In this document: positions 52,903 to 61,522 of the stretch, piece after piece
Layout of the letters: every line of letters starts with the position of its first letter
Numbering within the stretch: the stretch's first letter is position 1
NCBI GenBank assembly: GCA_964568845.1
Contig: CAZMSC010000006.1
Span: 4,596 to 68,595, forward strand
Direction: 5' to 3'
DNA: 64,000 nt
From: DTBU01 sp964568845
GTDB taxonomy: Archaea > Thermoproteota > CALKCG01 > B24
Notes under the pieces: model-generated
The model's database searches: none
The model's input: only the letters and a program-made list of their open reading frames with translations
Told to the model about the DNA's origin: nothing
Position numbers and translations under genes: made by a program

Positions 52903-53397
52903 CTACTTTTCAAATGTAGTCTTCCTATGCATTTCATATGCAAGCCTATACAAAGTCGCAGGAGCTGACTCTCTCCGAGCTATCGTTAAAACATCCAACA
53001 CGTCACGATACATATTGCAGTTTTTCGACTTTTTCAAAAGCTCTATTGCTTTATGGACGTAACTGTGAGCTAAGTCCAAGATGAAGATGTTTCTACCTTC
53101 CACGCCATAAGAGACGCATCTTCTAACGATGTCAGTAGACCGTTCTCCCGTGACAACCGATTTAAATAACTCCCTTGAATTTTCCAATTCTCTAAGCGCC
53201 TTTTCAACGTATTCATCTTTCTCCGCCGTATTCATAAGTTGAGTTATAGCCTCGCTGACAAGCTTCACACATTCCCCAGCTAGAGATACAGCGGCACTAC
53301 TATCGACCTCTGCAAGTCTAACTCCAGATGTGAAGACTATGGCTTCCATAATAATGTTGTGTAATGCTTTAACGAGGCTTTTAACAGACATATACAC
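52903..53397 (-). CDS. uncharacterised helical protein
   Basis: 164 residues, predicted almost wholly alpha-helical. It has a helical hairpin with many charged residues (EKDEYVEKALRELENSRELFKS) and a C-terminal basic tail. No signal peptide, membrane segment or familiar catalytic motif is visible. It converges with the PfkB kinase, whose stop is 2 bases away. Translin-like and HEPN-like proteins were considered, but neither motif fits. Unknown function. Confidence 0.6.
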   Translation of the reverse strand: MYMSVKSLVKALHNIIMEAIVFTSGVRLAEVDSSAAVSLAGECVKLVSEAITQLMNTAEKDEYVEKALRELENSRELFKSVVTGERSTDIVRRCVSYGVEGRNIFILDLAHSYVHKAIELLKKSKNCNMYRDVLDVLTIARRESAPATLYRLAYEMHRKTTFEK

Positions 53398-53578
53398 ACG
53401 ATTACAAGATCTTTAGAGGTTAAGAGGCTTAAAAACTAAGCTATAGCCCATATTTGAAGGCCGTCTTAGTAGCCGATTCAGCCGTCAGAGTTAATTAATG
53501 GTAGTGAAAACTCCAGCGTGGCTAATCCACTTAATCGATACACTATGAGCAAAAACAGTTGGCTTTGTGAAGTTTTAG

Positions 53579-54130
53579 TTAGTAGTCAACTATTTCTACA
53601 AACCGTTTTATACTTGGGTCTGTGAATATGTCATATTCATCTCTACTTGTACTCGAAAACTCTGAAATGACAGCCCCATCCTCTCCGGCTTGGAACCAGT
53701 GTAGAGTATTTGGAGGTATTGTGTACTGGTCACCGGGTTTAAGAGTTATCTCATGTTTAACCGTGAAAAACCGCTCCTTATCCTTCGGTATTCTAAAGGA
53801 GGGGTTGAGAGTGGGTTCCCCCGGCACGTAGAGATAGACTGTACCCCACCGGCATCTAAAGGTTTCCTGCTTGCCTGGGTCGTCTTCGACGGGTGGATGC
53901 CTATGTTCTGGGCATATTTGCCAAGGGAAAAGCACAAGCTCCTTGGCACAGTATCTGTTTGTGTTAATGTATACGAGAAGCTGTAGACCTATTTCATAGA
54001 GCCTGCTGAGGCCGAAGTCGGTGACTTCAAGCCTACGCTTTTCATCCTCTCTAATGGCTATGTGCGCCTTCCCGAAAAACTCCAAGGCTCTCTCGACGGC
54101 TAACTTATACTCAGTTTTAGTTAAAACCAT
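53579..54130 (-). CDS. D-lyxose ketol-isomerase family cupin
   Basis: About 183 residues. The cupin core is typical of YdaE-type lyxose isomerases: CPEHRHPPVEDDPGKQETF (two His and a Glu ligand), GTVYLYVPGEP and PPNTLHWFQAGEDGAVISEF (third His). These enzymes interconvert D-lyxose and D-xylulose, also acting on mannose. The start is taken at ATG 54130, overlapping the radical SAM stop (TAATG); an ATG four codons upstream is possible. Both genes are on the same strand and probably one transcript. Confidence 0.82.
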   Translation of the reverse strand: MVLTKTEYKLAVERALEFFGKAHIAIREDEKRRLEVTDFGLSRLYEIGLQLLVYINTNRYCAKELVLFPWQICPEHRHPPVEDDPGKQETFRCRWGTVYLYVPGEPTLNPSFRIPKDKERFFTVKHEITLKPGDQYTIPPNTLHWFQAGEDGAVISEFSSTSRDEYDIFTDPSIKRFVEIVDY

Positions 54131-55077
54131 TAGTATCGCCATGAAATATCATGTCTAGAGGAGAGATAAATATTATCTGCCTGAGCTAGCATCGGATACT
54201 TAAACGTAACATTTGAATAAATCCAAAGTTCGACTCCATAGATTCTACAAGCGTCGTAAAGAGGTTTTATAAGCTTGAGCCTTACATGACGGTCGAGAAT
54301 GTAGTACGTGCCACTTCTATACCCATATTGCTGATAATATGGTTTAAGCTCTTTGTAAAATGTTGGGAAAGTCTTACAAACACCTATAGGTAAAATAAGG
54401 CATCTAGAGATGACTCTACATACTCCAGCTTTTTTCGCTTCACCGATCAGCAATTCAAGTTCAACTTTAGATTGCCCCACTATACCGCCGAAAGATGGAG
54501 TGACAGGTTCAACTCTCAGATAGACTCTGAAACCCTCTTTAGTTAAACTAGATACAGCCTCCATTCGATTGGACGGGGATGGAGCATAACCTTCAAACCT
54601 GGAATCTAGAAAAGGTATTGAAGCTTCTACCCGCATGTTTTTCCTGTTTAAAGCCTCTAAATACTCGGGTTCAAGCAGGAGGGAGGGGTTTTTAGTTAAA
54701 ATCACCACGTCTATAAAACTATATTCTCTAATAGTTTTCAAAACGTAGAGCGTATTTCCATACCTCTTTTCAAGTTCCAGGGAAAGCGGCTCACAACTCG
54801 GAGATATATACATGGTACATTTTGAGGGGTTTAGCCTTTCAAGCGCTTCTAAATCTCTTTTAAATCTTCCCCTAAAGAGCTTCTTCGTAGAGGGGTTTTC
54901 CAAATCTAGAACCCTCGTATACCCGTAGATGTAACAGTAGGCACATTTATATGGGCATCCCTTATACGTGTTAACCGCAATATGCAGTTCACCGGAATAA
55001 TCGATTTCATTGGGAGCACTTATAGGTTTGAATGTGTGGAAGACCCGTGAAGTCCCCAGCGGTTTTAGAGATGTCAA
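54130..55077 (-). CDS. radical SAM protein (SPL-like)
   Basis: A 315-residue radical SAM enzyme. The cluster motif is YKGCPYKCAYCYIYGY (CxxxCxxC) near residue 41, and a pattern of alternating strands and helices follows (ISPSCEPLSLELEKRYG, VVILTKNPSLLLEPEY, VEASIPFLDSRFEGYAPS). This layout is shared with DNA photolyase-like (spore photoproduct lyase-related) radical SAM proteins of archaea. Specific function unknown. A TATA element sits about 40 bases upstream. Co-transcribed with the lyxose isomerase-like gene, which is probably incidental. Confidence 0.8.
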   Translation of the reverse strand: MTSLKPLGTSRVFHTFKPISAPNEIDYSGELHIAVNTYKGCPYKCAYCYIYGYTRVLDLENPSTKKLFRGRFKRDLEALERLNPSKCTMYISPSCEPLSLELEKRYGNTLYVLKTIREYSFIDVVILTKNPSLLLEPEYLEALNRKNMRVEASIPFLDSRFEGYAPSPSNRMEAVSSLTKEGFRVYLRVEPVTPSFGGIVGQSKVELELLIGEAKKAGVCRVISRCLILPIGVCKTFPTFYKELKPYYQQYGYRSGTYYILDRHVRLKLIKPLYDACRIYGVELWIYSNVTFKYPMLAQADNIYLSSRHDISWRY

Positions 55078-55113
55078 AGTCTACCTCCAGACACGTAGAA
55101 AAATCTACCGTAA

Positions 55114-55124
55114 GGTTTTATATT
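55114..55124 (-). promoter_or_regulatory. TATA element of the radical SAM operon
   Basis: On the minus strand AATATAAAACC lies 37-47 bases before ATG 55077, within a very AT-rich 155-base gap. Confidence 0.5.
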
Positions 55125-55205
55125 TTTATGTTTTAGTTAACAAATATTAAGGTGAAGATATAGTTAATATTTAAGTATTTAGATTATAGTTTTTATCAAA
55201 AATTA

Positions 55206-55235
55206 GTTGATTTTAAAATTTGTGAGAAAAATCAA
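55206..55235 (-). terminator. inverted repeat at the 3' end of the YchF-type gene
   Basis: GTTGATTTT and AAAATCAAC arms (9 bp, 12-base loop) overlap the YchF stop codon. On the minus strand a TAATTTTT tract follows, as in U-run assisted termination. Confidence 0.35.
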
Positions 55236-56449
55236 CCTCTATGTGAGGCTGCAACTATCTTTATAATATCCCTATCTCTAAGCTTATAGTCTTTGGGTAA
55301 TCTTAAACCCGTACGAGCATCTATAGCATACAACATGGTCTTACCGAGCTCAGTATGTATTTCGTTAGCTAAGTCCAACGCCATGGCGTCATAAGACATG
55401 AGAAACGCATCCGGCAGAACATTTCCATGCTTATCTGAAAGCCTCTTCTCATCTTCAACCGGATATACGACGTTCATCCTAAGGACTTTAAAAACCAGAA
55501 CGTTTATAGCAAATTGAACACCTGTCTGCCACCACCTATTTAAAACCCTATCCCGAATATAGTTTAAAGCCCACTTCTGTTTATCATTAAGCTTAGATGG
55601 ATCCGGAACTTGGAAAATCTCTTCACCGGGTACATAGCTTATTAATCCGCTCTTCTCCGCCTTCCTTAGAATGAGTTCAGCCTCAGCTGAAGCCGGTATG
55701 ACCGGTATTGGCGAAAGCGCTTCAACCATCCTCTTGTAGTTTTCCTCAGCGATTGGAATATCCATCTTATTAGCTACAACTATCGAAGGCTTAGAAATTC
55801 TCCTCAACGCTTCTGAGAATTTTAATAGGTCGTCTTCCATCCAATCGTGGAAAGCTTTAGACTTAGTGCCAGATAATTCTAGAGCCTGAGCCACGTGCTC
55901 CTCTTTCACCTTTAAACCCGTTAAGACTGAGGCTAAAGCACCTTTAAGCGTATCTCTACGTGTCTCAATCGTCTTCTCAATGTACTTTCTCTTACCTTCA
56001 ATTATCTTGGCTATCCACATAACGAGCTCTCTTTCAATATCGTAGAAGTCTTGAACAGGATCCCCTGTTCCAGGCTCCGCTATATTCCCATCAGCATCTA
56101 CACTGCCTGAAGCATCAACCATGTGTATTAAAGCATCTGTTTGAGCAGCTACAGATAGAAACTCGTTTCCAAGACCCCTACCTTTCCACGCATCTTTCAC
56201 CAAACCGGGTAAATCTACTACTTCAATTGGTATGAACCTCCAGCCATTTATACATATGGAATTTTTAGGATCATCTTTAACACCAAGCTCCCTACATACG
56301 CACAGCGTTTTAGCATAACCGATACCGCGTTGAGGCGTTTTAGTGGTAAAGGGGAACTTATCTATGCGTCCACTAAGCATAGTGGCGGCGTTGAAGAAGG
56401 TGGTTTTACCTGTATTTGTTTTTCCAATAATTCCTATTCTAACGGGCAT
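55232..56449 (-). CDS. YchF/OLA1-type GTPase
   Basis: A 405-residue Obg-related P-loop ATPase/GTPase. G1 is GKTNTGKTTFF (residues 9-19), G3 VVDLPGLVKDA, G4 VANKMD (usually NKxD), and a C-terminal TGS domain contains KVLRMNVVYPVEDEK and LGKTMLYAIDARTG. The insertion between G3 and G4 is helical, as in archaeal YchF-like proteins. These proteins bind ribosomes; the archaeal role is unclear. The upstream CofE-like gene is 60 bases away on the same strand. Confidence 0.9.
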   Translation of the reverse strand: MPVRIGIIGKTNTGKTTFFNAATMLSGRIDKFPFTTKTPQRGIGYAKTLCVCRELGVKDDPKNSICINGWRFIPIEVVDLPGLVKDAWKGRGLGNEFLSVAAQTDALIHMVDASGSVDADGNIAEPGTGDPVQDFYDIERELVMWIAKIIEGKRKYIEKTIETRRDTLKGALASVLTGLKVKEEHVAQALELSGTKSKAFHDWMEDDLLKFSEALRRISKPSIVVANKMDIPIAEENYKRMVEALSPIPVIPASAEAELILRKAEKSGLISYVPGEEIFQVPDPSKLNDKQKWALNYIRDRVLNRWWQTGVQFAINVLVFKVLRMNVVYPVEDEKRLSDKHGNVLPDAFLMSYDAMALDLANEIHTELGKTMLYAIDARTGLRLPKDYKLRDRDIIKIVAASHRG

Positions 56450-56509
56450 GCCGGTTAAACCAATTATTGAAAAATACAGAGTCCTTAAAAAATATGTTGG
56501 TTTCCCCCT

Positions 56510-57352
56510 TCAAAACCTACGTAGAATTACTACGGGATAGTGGGGGACCTTCTCAAGCATATTCCAAGTTACAGATGTAAATCCTGTTCCAAATTTAACA
56601 GCAACCTCCCACATGTTTCTACCAGCTCCATATCCCCTAGCTCTATCGGCGACCTCGCAGACGTCGAGTAAATCTTCTACAGGATAAGCCCAGCCAGCAG
56701 CTGCGACTGGTGTCGCTCGAGCCTTTAAACCTAGAGAAGCCCCTATTATGTATGCCGGAAGCCCAAGACATACTAAACCCTTTACGCAGTGCGGCCTAGA
56801 GCAGAGGTGTATTGGCCCTAAGGAGAATGTTTTATCGCTGTCAGATATCACTATGGAAACCTTTTTTCCATATTTTAGCAGAATCCGCCTTATGCGCTCA
56901 GCTAATTCGTACGCGTTTTTAAGAGGCAGGGCAGCGTATGAATAAGGTAGGTTTACCACGTCTAGACAGCCTTCGGAGAATGGTCTTAAAGCCTGCAGGA
57001 GGCCAGATGTTCTAAGAGCCGTCTCCTTATGCTTAGAGCCTTCTTCAATAGGGTAGTTTCTGATATTACTTATCGTCTCAGGTTTAAGTCTGCATAGTGG
57101 TCCCAGCAGATAGCCCCATACCTTCCTCATCCAAAAACCGGCTAGGAACCTTGACGTCAGACTAGGTTTAACTTCAGCTTCATCTACTATGTTTCCAAGA
57201 GCGGTTGAAATCGCCTTTTCAGATAAAACCACTATATCTCCATTTTTAACTATACGTTTGATTTTTGAAATTAAAAAGCGTTCATAGTCGAAGCCTGGCT
57301 TCCAATATGGAGACTTAAGCTTTAAAATCTTATACCTATGTTTGGGAGCCAC
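56510..57352 (-). CDS. CofE-like F420-0:glutamate ligase family protein
   Basis: 280 residues. The opening KRIVKNGDIVVLSEKAISTALG and the later VSIVISDSDKTFSLGP and GLKARATPVAAAGWAYPVED match the ligase core of CofE, which adds glutamate to coenzyme F420-0 (GTP-dependent). It is longer than usual CofE at the N-terminus and no other F420 gene is in the window. Some CofE homologues act on other gamma-glutamyl targets. Its start overlaps the preceding coiled-coil gene by 17 bases. Confidence 0.65.
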   Translation of the reverse strand: MAPKHRYKILKLKSPYWKPGFDYERFLISKIKRIVKNGDIVVLSEKAISTALGNIVDEAEVKPSLTSRFLAGFWMRKVWGYLLGPLCRLKPETISNIRNYPIEEGSKHKETALRTSGLLQALRPFSEGCLDVVNLPYSYAALPLKNAYELAERIRRILLKYGKKVSIVISDSDKTFSLGPIHLCSRPHCVKGLVCLGLPAYIIGASLGLKARATPVAAAGWAYPVEDLLDVCEVADRARGYGAGRNMWEVAVKFGTGFTSVTWNMLEKVPHYPVVILRRF

Positions 57353-57698
57353 AATCCTCCCTAACCCATTTAGACCTCTGCTGGAACTCTAAATGCTCGA
57401 TCCTTTTTCTAGTCTCACTCAAAGACCTCTGTAAACCTCGTATTTTCATCTCGACTTCGGAAAGCTCACTTTCAACAGGCGCTATTCTCCTGGAGAGGTC
57501 TGTCATATCTTTCTCAAGCCTATACGAGTCGTAAATGTCTCTGGTACGCTTAAACTGGTCTCTAACATCGTTAAGCTTTTTCTTAAGCTCAGAAAGCTCA
57601 TTCGTAAGCTGAGCCTTCCTTTCTTCAAGCTTTTTAAGCTGTTCTAGAAATTCACTCTCCTGCTTTTTAAGTTCCTGAAGGGCTACTTCTCCAGACAT
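57336..57698 (-). CDS. small coiled-coil protein
   Basis: 120 residues, nearly all charged heptad-like helix: LKKQESEFLEQLKKLEERK, then KLNDVRDQFKRTRDIYDSY, then SEVEMKIRGLQRSLSETRK. It is reminiscent of prefoldin or the coiled-coil part of SMC-like proteins but has no hydrophobic beta-tip, so no family is claimed. The stop lies inside the CofE-like start (17-base overlap), implying co-translation. It heads an operon of coiled-coil, CofE-like and YchF-type genes. Confidence 0.6.
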   Translation of the reverse strand: MSGEVALQELKKQESEFLEQLKKLEERKAQLTNELSELKKKLNDVRDQFKRTRDIYDSYRLEKDMTDLSRRIAPVESELSEVEMKIRGLQRSLSETRKRIEHLEFQQRSKWVREDCGSQT

Positions 57699-57774
57699 CG
57701 GTAAACACCACGTTAGAAAAGAAGATGTGAGGAATAATTTAACTTTTCCCCTTTTCCCTAGATATTTAGCAAAA

Positions 57775-57784
57775 TTTTATAAAT
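57775..57784 (+). promoter_or_regulatory. TATA element of the aminotransferase
   Basis: TTTTATAAAT lies 37-46 bases upstream of ATG 57821. Confidence 0.5.
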
Positions 57785-57820
57785 CTCCTATTTAACCATA
57801 AATAGGGTCTGGTGCTTCTC

Positions 57821-59008
57821 ATGAAGCATATCATAGCAGATAGAATGTTGAGGCTGAAGGCTGAGTCTGCCTTCTTCATTCTACAGAAGGCTAAAACACT
57901 TGAAAAACAGGGTTTTAACATCATACATTTTGAAATAGGTGAACCGGATTTCGATACTCCAGAATACATTAAAGAAGCCGCTATAAAAGCCTTGAAAGAA
58001 GGCTATACACACTACACACCTTCGCCGGGTATACCTGAGCTCAGAGAGGCCATTGCAGATAGTGTTAAAGAGGAGTTCGGTGTGGAATATACACCTGAAG
58101 AGGTTATAGTTACACCGAGTGGGAAGACAGCGATATTCTATGCTATTGTTAGCGTAGTTGAAGAAGGTGATGAGGTTATTATGCCTACGCCGAGCTTCCC
58201 CGCATACGAATCTGTCGTTAGATTTCTAAACGCTAAACCAGTTTTTGTAGAATTGAAAGAGGAGGAGGATTTTAGATTAAAACCTGAACATGTCGAGGCT
58301 AAAATCACTTCTAAAACTAAAGCAATAGTCATAAACAGTCCTCATAACCCATGCGGCTCCATAATTACTAGAAACGACGCGGAGGGTTTAGCGGATTTAG
58401 CTTTAAAACACGATTTGATCCTTATAACGGACGACGTCTACCATAAACTCATATACGATGGGTTTAAACACGAATCCGTAGCCTCAATACCGGATGTTAA
58501 AGATAGGACTATTCTGATAAACAGCCTTTCAAAGACATATGCTATGACCGGTTGGAGAGTAGGCTATATTGCAGCCAATAGGGAGCTCATAAATCACATG
58601 GTAGTCCTCCAGAACAATGTGGTATCCTGCGTACCGTCGTTTATACAGAAGGCTTCAATAGCGGCGCTTAGAGGCCCGCAAGACTTTGTAAAAATGATGG
58701 CTGAGGAATATAGACGTAGGAGAGATGTGATAGTAGATGGCCTTAATATGATCAAGGGGTTTAGTTGCAGAAAACCCTTGGGAGCCTTCTACGCCTTTGT
58801 AAACGTTAAACGCACAGGATTGAAGGATACTGAGCTTGTAGAGTATCTTCTCAAAGAGGCTAAAGTCGCAACACTTCATGGATCTGCATTCGGCTATGGC
58901 GGAGAGGGTTATCTGAGATTTTCATATGCCACTTCCATGGAGAATATAAAGGAGGGGCTGGAGAGGATTAAAGAAGCCGTTGAAAGGCTTCCGGAGAGAG
59001 GCTTTTGA
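57821..59008 (+). CDS. class I PLP aminotransferase (AspC/AAT-like)
   Basis: About 395 residues. The start is ATG 57821 (MKHIIADRM), with GGTG 6 bases upstream; GTG 57812 is also in frame. Conserved sites: GEPDFDTP near residue 40, YTPSPGIPELREAI, SPHNPCGS with the PLP Asn, TDDVYHKL with the Asp, NSLSKTYAMTGWRVGY with the Schiff-base Lys, and RFSYATS with the substrate-carboxylate Arg. It probably transaminates aspartate or aromatic/branched amino acids. The JAMM gene overlaps by 4 bases. Confidence 0.9.
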   Translation: MKHIIADRMLRLKAESAFFILQKAKTLEKQGFNIIHFEIGEPDFDTPEYIKEAAIKALKEGYTHYTPSPGIPELREAIADSVKEEFGVEYTPEEVIVTPSGKTAIFYAIVSVVEEGDEVIMPTPSFPAYESVVRFLNAKPVFVELKEEEDFRLKPEHVEAKITSKTKAIVINSPHNPCGSIITRNDAEGLADLALKHDLILITDDVYHKLIYDGFKHESVASIPDVKDRTILINSLSKTYAMTGWRVGYIAANRELINHMVVLQNNVVSCVPSFIQKASIAALRGPQDFVKMMAEEYRRRRDVIVDGLNMIKGFSCRKPLGAFYAFVNVKRTGLKDTELVEYLLKEAKVATLHGSAFGYGGEGYLRFSYATSMENIKEGLERIKEAVERLPERGF

Positions 59009-59385
59009 AAGTTGAAATATTGAGGGAAGCTTTCGATAGCATATTGACTTATGCTCACATGCTTCACCCAAGAGAGGCCATACTCCTCTTAAGGGGGAGG
59101 GTTGAGAGGGAATCTATAATCGTTAAGGAGATTCTTATACCGCCTTTGGCAACGCATGGTAGGGGTTTTTCCATAATACCATTGGCTCATCTTCCCATAG
59201 ACTTCTCCATAGTTGGAACGGCTCACAGTCATCCATCTGGAGCTTTAAACCCTTCAGTTGAAGATTTAAACAACGCATATGGATGGATAATTATGATAGT
59301 CGCACACCCGTATAGAGGATTGGAGGATGCGGCTGTCTACTCTAAAGATGGAGGTAGGCTTCAAATAAACATTATAGAGCGCTGA
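59005..59385 (+). CDS. JAMM (MPN+) metalloprotease-like protein
   Basis: A 126-residue protein from TTG 59005, overlapping the aminotransferase stop (TTGA). The JAMM motif GTAHSHPSGALNPSVEDL gives HxHPS and the Asp; the upstream Glu (ILIPPLATHG / EAILLLRG region) completes the zinc site. In archaea such proteins deconjugate ubiquitin-like SAMP proteins or release sulfur carriers. It is coupled to an aminotransferase, which is not a usual neighbour; the reason is unknown. Confidence 0.82.
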   Translation: MKVEILREAFDSILTYAHMLHPREAILLLRGRVERESIIVKEILIPPLATHGRGFSIIPLAHLPIDFSIVGTAHSHPSGALNPSVEDLNNAYGWIIMIVAHPYRGLEDAAVYSKDGGRLQINIIER

Positions 59386-59387
59386 GC

Positions 59388-60284
59388 TCACAGACCTACT
59401 TCCTCTATAAGACGTTCAAGTTTAGCCTTACTTTCCACGTATTCTCTCTCTATATTTGGCACGTGACCTATGTCTAGACCTATAAAACCTTTAAACCCGT
59501 GTTTTTTAAGAGCCTTTAAAACACCTATCCAATCTATCGTTCCCTTGCCTATACCCAGGTGGTAGTTGTCTCTACCATCGTTATCGGAAGCGTGAACGTA
59601 AACTATAAGGTTTCCAAGCTTCTCAACAGACAGTGGAAGAATCTCCTTCTGAGCGTGTAGATGCCCAGTATCCAATACGACCCCAAAATTTTCGCTGTCA
59701 ATGGCCTCGGCGAGCCTGAGCATAGCATCCGTATTAGAGACCGATTCGCCCACCCTAGGCTCTAAGCAGAATCTTAAACCATGCTCCTCAGCTATCCAGT
59801 TACACTTACGCATAGCGTCTACAAGCAGTCTCCAGAACAGTTTCCAGTTGAAGCCCAAGTCAACATCTACTTTGAAGGTTTTACCGAAATTTATCGCATC
59901 TTTGTAGGGGATGTCGCTTATAAACTTTAGAGGCGGTGTGAAAGTATCAGTCTGAACCATTTGAGAATTCAGATAGACGGCGAGTTCACATGTCTCGGAG
60001 AACGCCTTTAATGCCCTCTTCCTAGCCGTTTCATCCGGAGAGATAATGTCGTGAAAGATTGGGCAGACATTTACGATTTTTATATTTAAAGATCCCACAT
60101 GTTCCTTAAGCCTATGCTTATTTTCTAGAATCTCTCTAAGATTCTCATAGCCTAAAGCTTCAATCTCCGAGTATTCGAAGCCCATATCTGAAATCTCCTC
60201 CAACGCTTTAAACATATTATCTAAAATCGGAGGGTAGCCGTATTTACTGATAGCGTAAAGCCAGCAACAACTTACCTTAACCAT
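59388..60284 (-). CDS. sugar phosphate isomerase/epimerase family TIM barrel
   Basis: A 298-residue TIM-barrel protein of the xylose isomerase-like superfamily. Ligand positions: Glu in LRFCLEPRVGES, Asp and His in GVVLDTGHLHAQ, His in VHASDNDGRDN (also H-x-G) and Asp in GFIGLDIGHVP. It differs from the family member at 1476-2318 in its N-terminal sequence and is not a recent duplicate. Substrate unknown. The stop is 2 bases from the convergent JAMM gene. ATG 60284. Confidence 0.78.
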   Translation of the reverse strand: MVKVSCCWLYAISKYGYPPILDNMFKALEEISDMGFEYSEIEALGYENLREILENKHRLKEHVGSLNIKIVNVCPIFHDIISPDETARKRALKAFSETCELAVYLNSQMVQTDTFTPPLKFISDIPYKDAINFGKTFKVDVDLGFNWKLFWRLLVDAMRKCNWIAEEHGLRFCLEPRVGESVSNTDAMLRLAEAIDSENFGVVLDTGHLHAQKEILPLSVEKLGNLIVYVHASDNDGRDNYHLGIGKGTIDWIGVLKALKKHGFKGFIGLDIGHVPNIEREYVESKAKLERLIEEVGL

Positions 60285-60803
60285 AAGACACCGTAATAAC
60301 CCACCGCTAAACTTTCTGAAAAGTATTCCTATTCAGAACAGATGGAAAAATAAAACGGTTTAATGAAGGCTTCTCCAATCTAATAGATTGCTGGCTTTAG
60401 TTTAGTTGACACGTTAATAAAACATTTGAATGTGGAGAGAGTCTATGAATACCGTCTGCCACCACTGTAGTAATCTCTGGGAAAAAAATACTTCAACTTT
60501 GGCAAAAATGGGTATATGAGGGGCCGGATTTCTATGGGTAATGGGAGGGCTCTATTCCTAGCCTCCAGTGGCGTGAGGATTGGAGGGGCCTTGAAGCTCA
60601 ATGATATGCTCAGATGCTATTTTATAGGCTGTAATGGTGTAAGCCGCAAGATAAGATGGGAATAGTATTAAAGCCAATATAATGATTACCTGAGGTTTTT
60701 TGTCAAGCCCCTTCAACTGTTCATATGAAGTATGGGTTGGCGAGAATAATAATTCTATTAGAACAGAAAAAAGGTGATAAATCGCTCAGCTAAAAAGGTT
60801 CAT
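60285..60803. other. intergenic region holding recombinase debris
   Basis: About 520 bases without an intact gene. Apart from the fragment at 60534-60665 I see no repeat or RNA gene. It begins the accessory patch that continues to about 62100. Confidence 0.4.
60534..60665 (+). pseudogene. degraded tyrosine recombinase (integrase) fragment
   Basis: The 43-codon frame reads RALFLASSGVRIGGALKL near its start, closely resembling the catalytic-Arg segment of archaeal XerA-like and viral integrases (ALFLASSGLRIGEAL). The usual Glu after Ile-Gly is Gly here, and no C-terminal HxxR or Tyr motifs follow. It is therefore a remnant of a recombinase. Confidence 0.45.
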
Positions 60804-61157
60804 CTATATTTCTTGCTGGACATCTATGAATTTCCTGTACCAACCTTCATACTCTTCGCTAGATATAATATGTATTTCGAATGGTGTTACTAGACCTATA
60901 TCCCTAGCGATTGCCGCGCGTAGCTTCCCCCTATATTGAGCGTTATTAGCACGATCTGTTATTAGCAATACATCTATGTCACTGTCGGGTTTCATATTAC
61001 CGCGAACATAGCTTCCGAAAACAATTAGTCTGCAGTCCGGATCAAATATCCTACAGATATCTTTAATTCTCCTTAAGTACCCTATTGCGTTTTCTAAGTA
61101 GATTCTCCTAGTCTTATAATATTCGATCTCCAAATCTATTAAAGTGATTCCAGACAT
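60804..61157 (-). CDS. MNT-type nucleotidyltransferase domain protein
   Basis: 117 residues. The active-site loop LIVFGSYVRGNMKPDSDIDVL (GSxxRG then DxD) is near residues 44-64, and the third acidic residue is likely in FEIHIIS. In MntA-HepT systems this is the antitoxin that AMPylates the HEPN toxin. It is the second gene of an overlapping pair (19 bases), with HEPN upstream. It is shorter than the MNT protein at 23394 and belongs to a separate branch. Confidence 0.8.
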   Translation of the reverse strand: MSGITLIDLEIEYYKTRRIYLENAIGYLRRIKDICRIFDPDCRLIVFGSYVRGNMKPDSDIDVLLITDRANNAQYRGKLRAAIARDIGLVTPFEIHIISSEEYEGWYRKFIDVQQEI

Positions 61158-61522
61158 CTAAACACCTCAAGAATTTCTTCTCCAAGTTTCAATACTTTAG
61201 CTGCAATATCCTTGTCATATTCTCTAGGCAAGTAACGTGATGAGATATACGCCTCCTCAAGCAGGTAAATTGCCTCAAGATTTCTATTTAAAAAATCGTT
61301 TAGCTCCCTTGAATCATATACTCTTACAACATCCTTAAGCAACCTAACGATTGAATGCGTTTTTGGGTAATCACCAATCCTTTTATAAAGCAGATACTTT
61401 GAATACAGCTGTATAAGTTGCTCCACATGAAATAGAACTAAGTCATAATCACCATGCTCAAAATCGCCTCTAGCATCTCTCAGAAACGATAGAGCCCTTT
61501 TTCTCAGCAACTCGTAACCCAC
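61139..61522 (-). CDS. HEPN domain protein
   Basis: 127 residues: RALSFLRDARGDFEHGDYDLVLFHVEQ, then LYSKYLLYKRIGDYPKTHSI, then LEEAYISSRYLPREYD. The SRYLPREYD region matches the HEPN subfamily paired with small MNT proteins. Its second helix has the FHVEQ pattern (A/xxxQ). It precedes its MNT partner, the reverse of the order at 23394-24345. Toxicity is inferred from the family only. Confidence 0.78.
   Translation of the reverse strand: MGYELLRKRALSFLRDARGDFEHGDYDLVLFHVEQLIQLYSKYLLYKRIGDYPKTHSIVRLLKDVVRVYDSRELNDFLNRNLEAIYLLEEAYISSRYLPREYDKDIAAKVLKLGEEILEVFRCLESL

Noticed and set aside
52903..53397. translin-like or HEPN identity for the helical protein
   Set aside because: Helical composition alone; neither the translin core nor the HEPN RxxxxH pattern could be placed.
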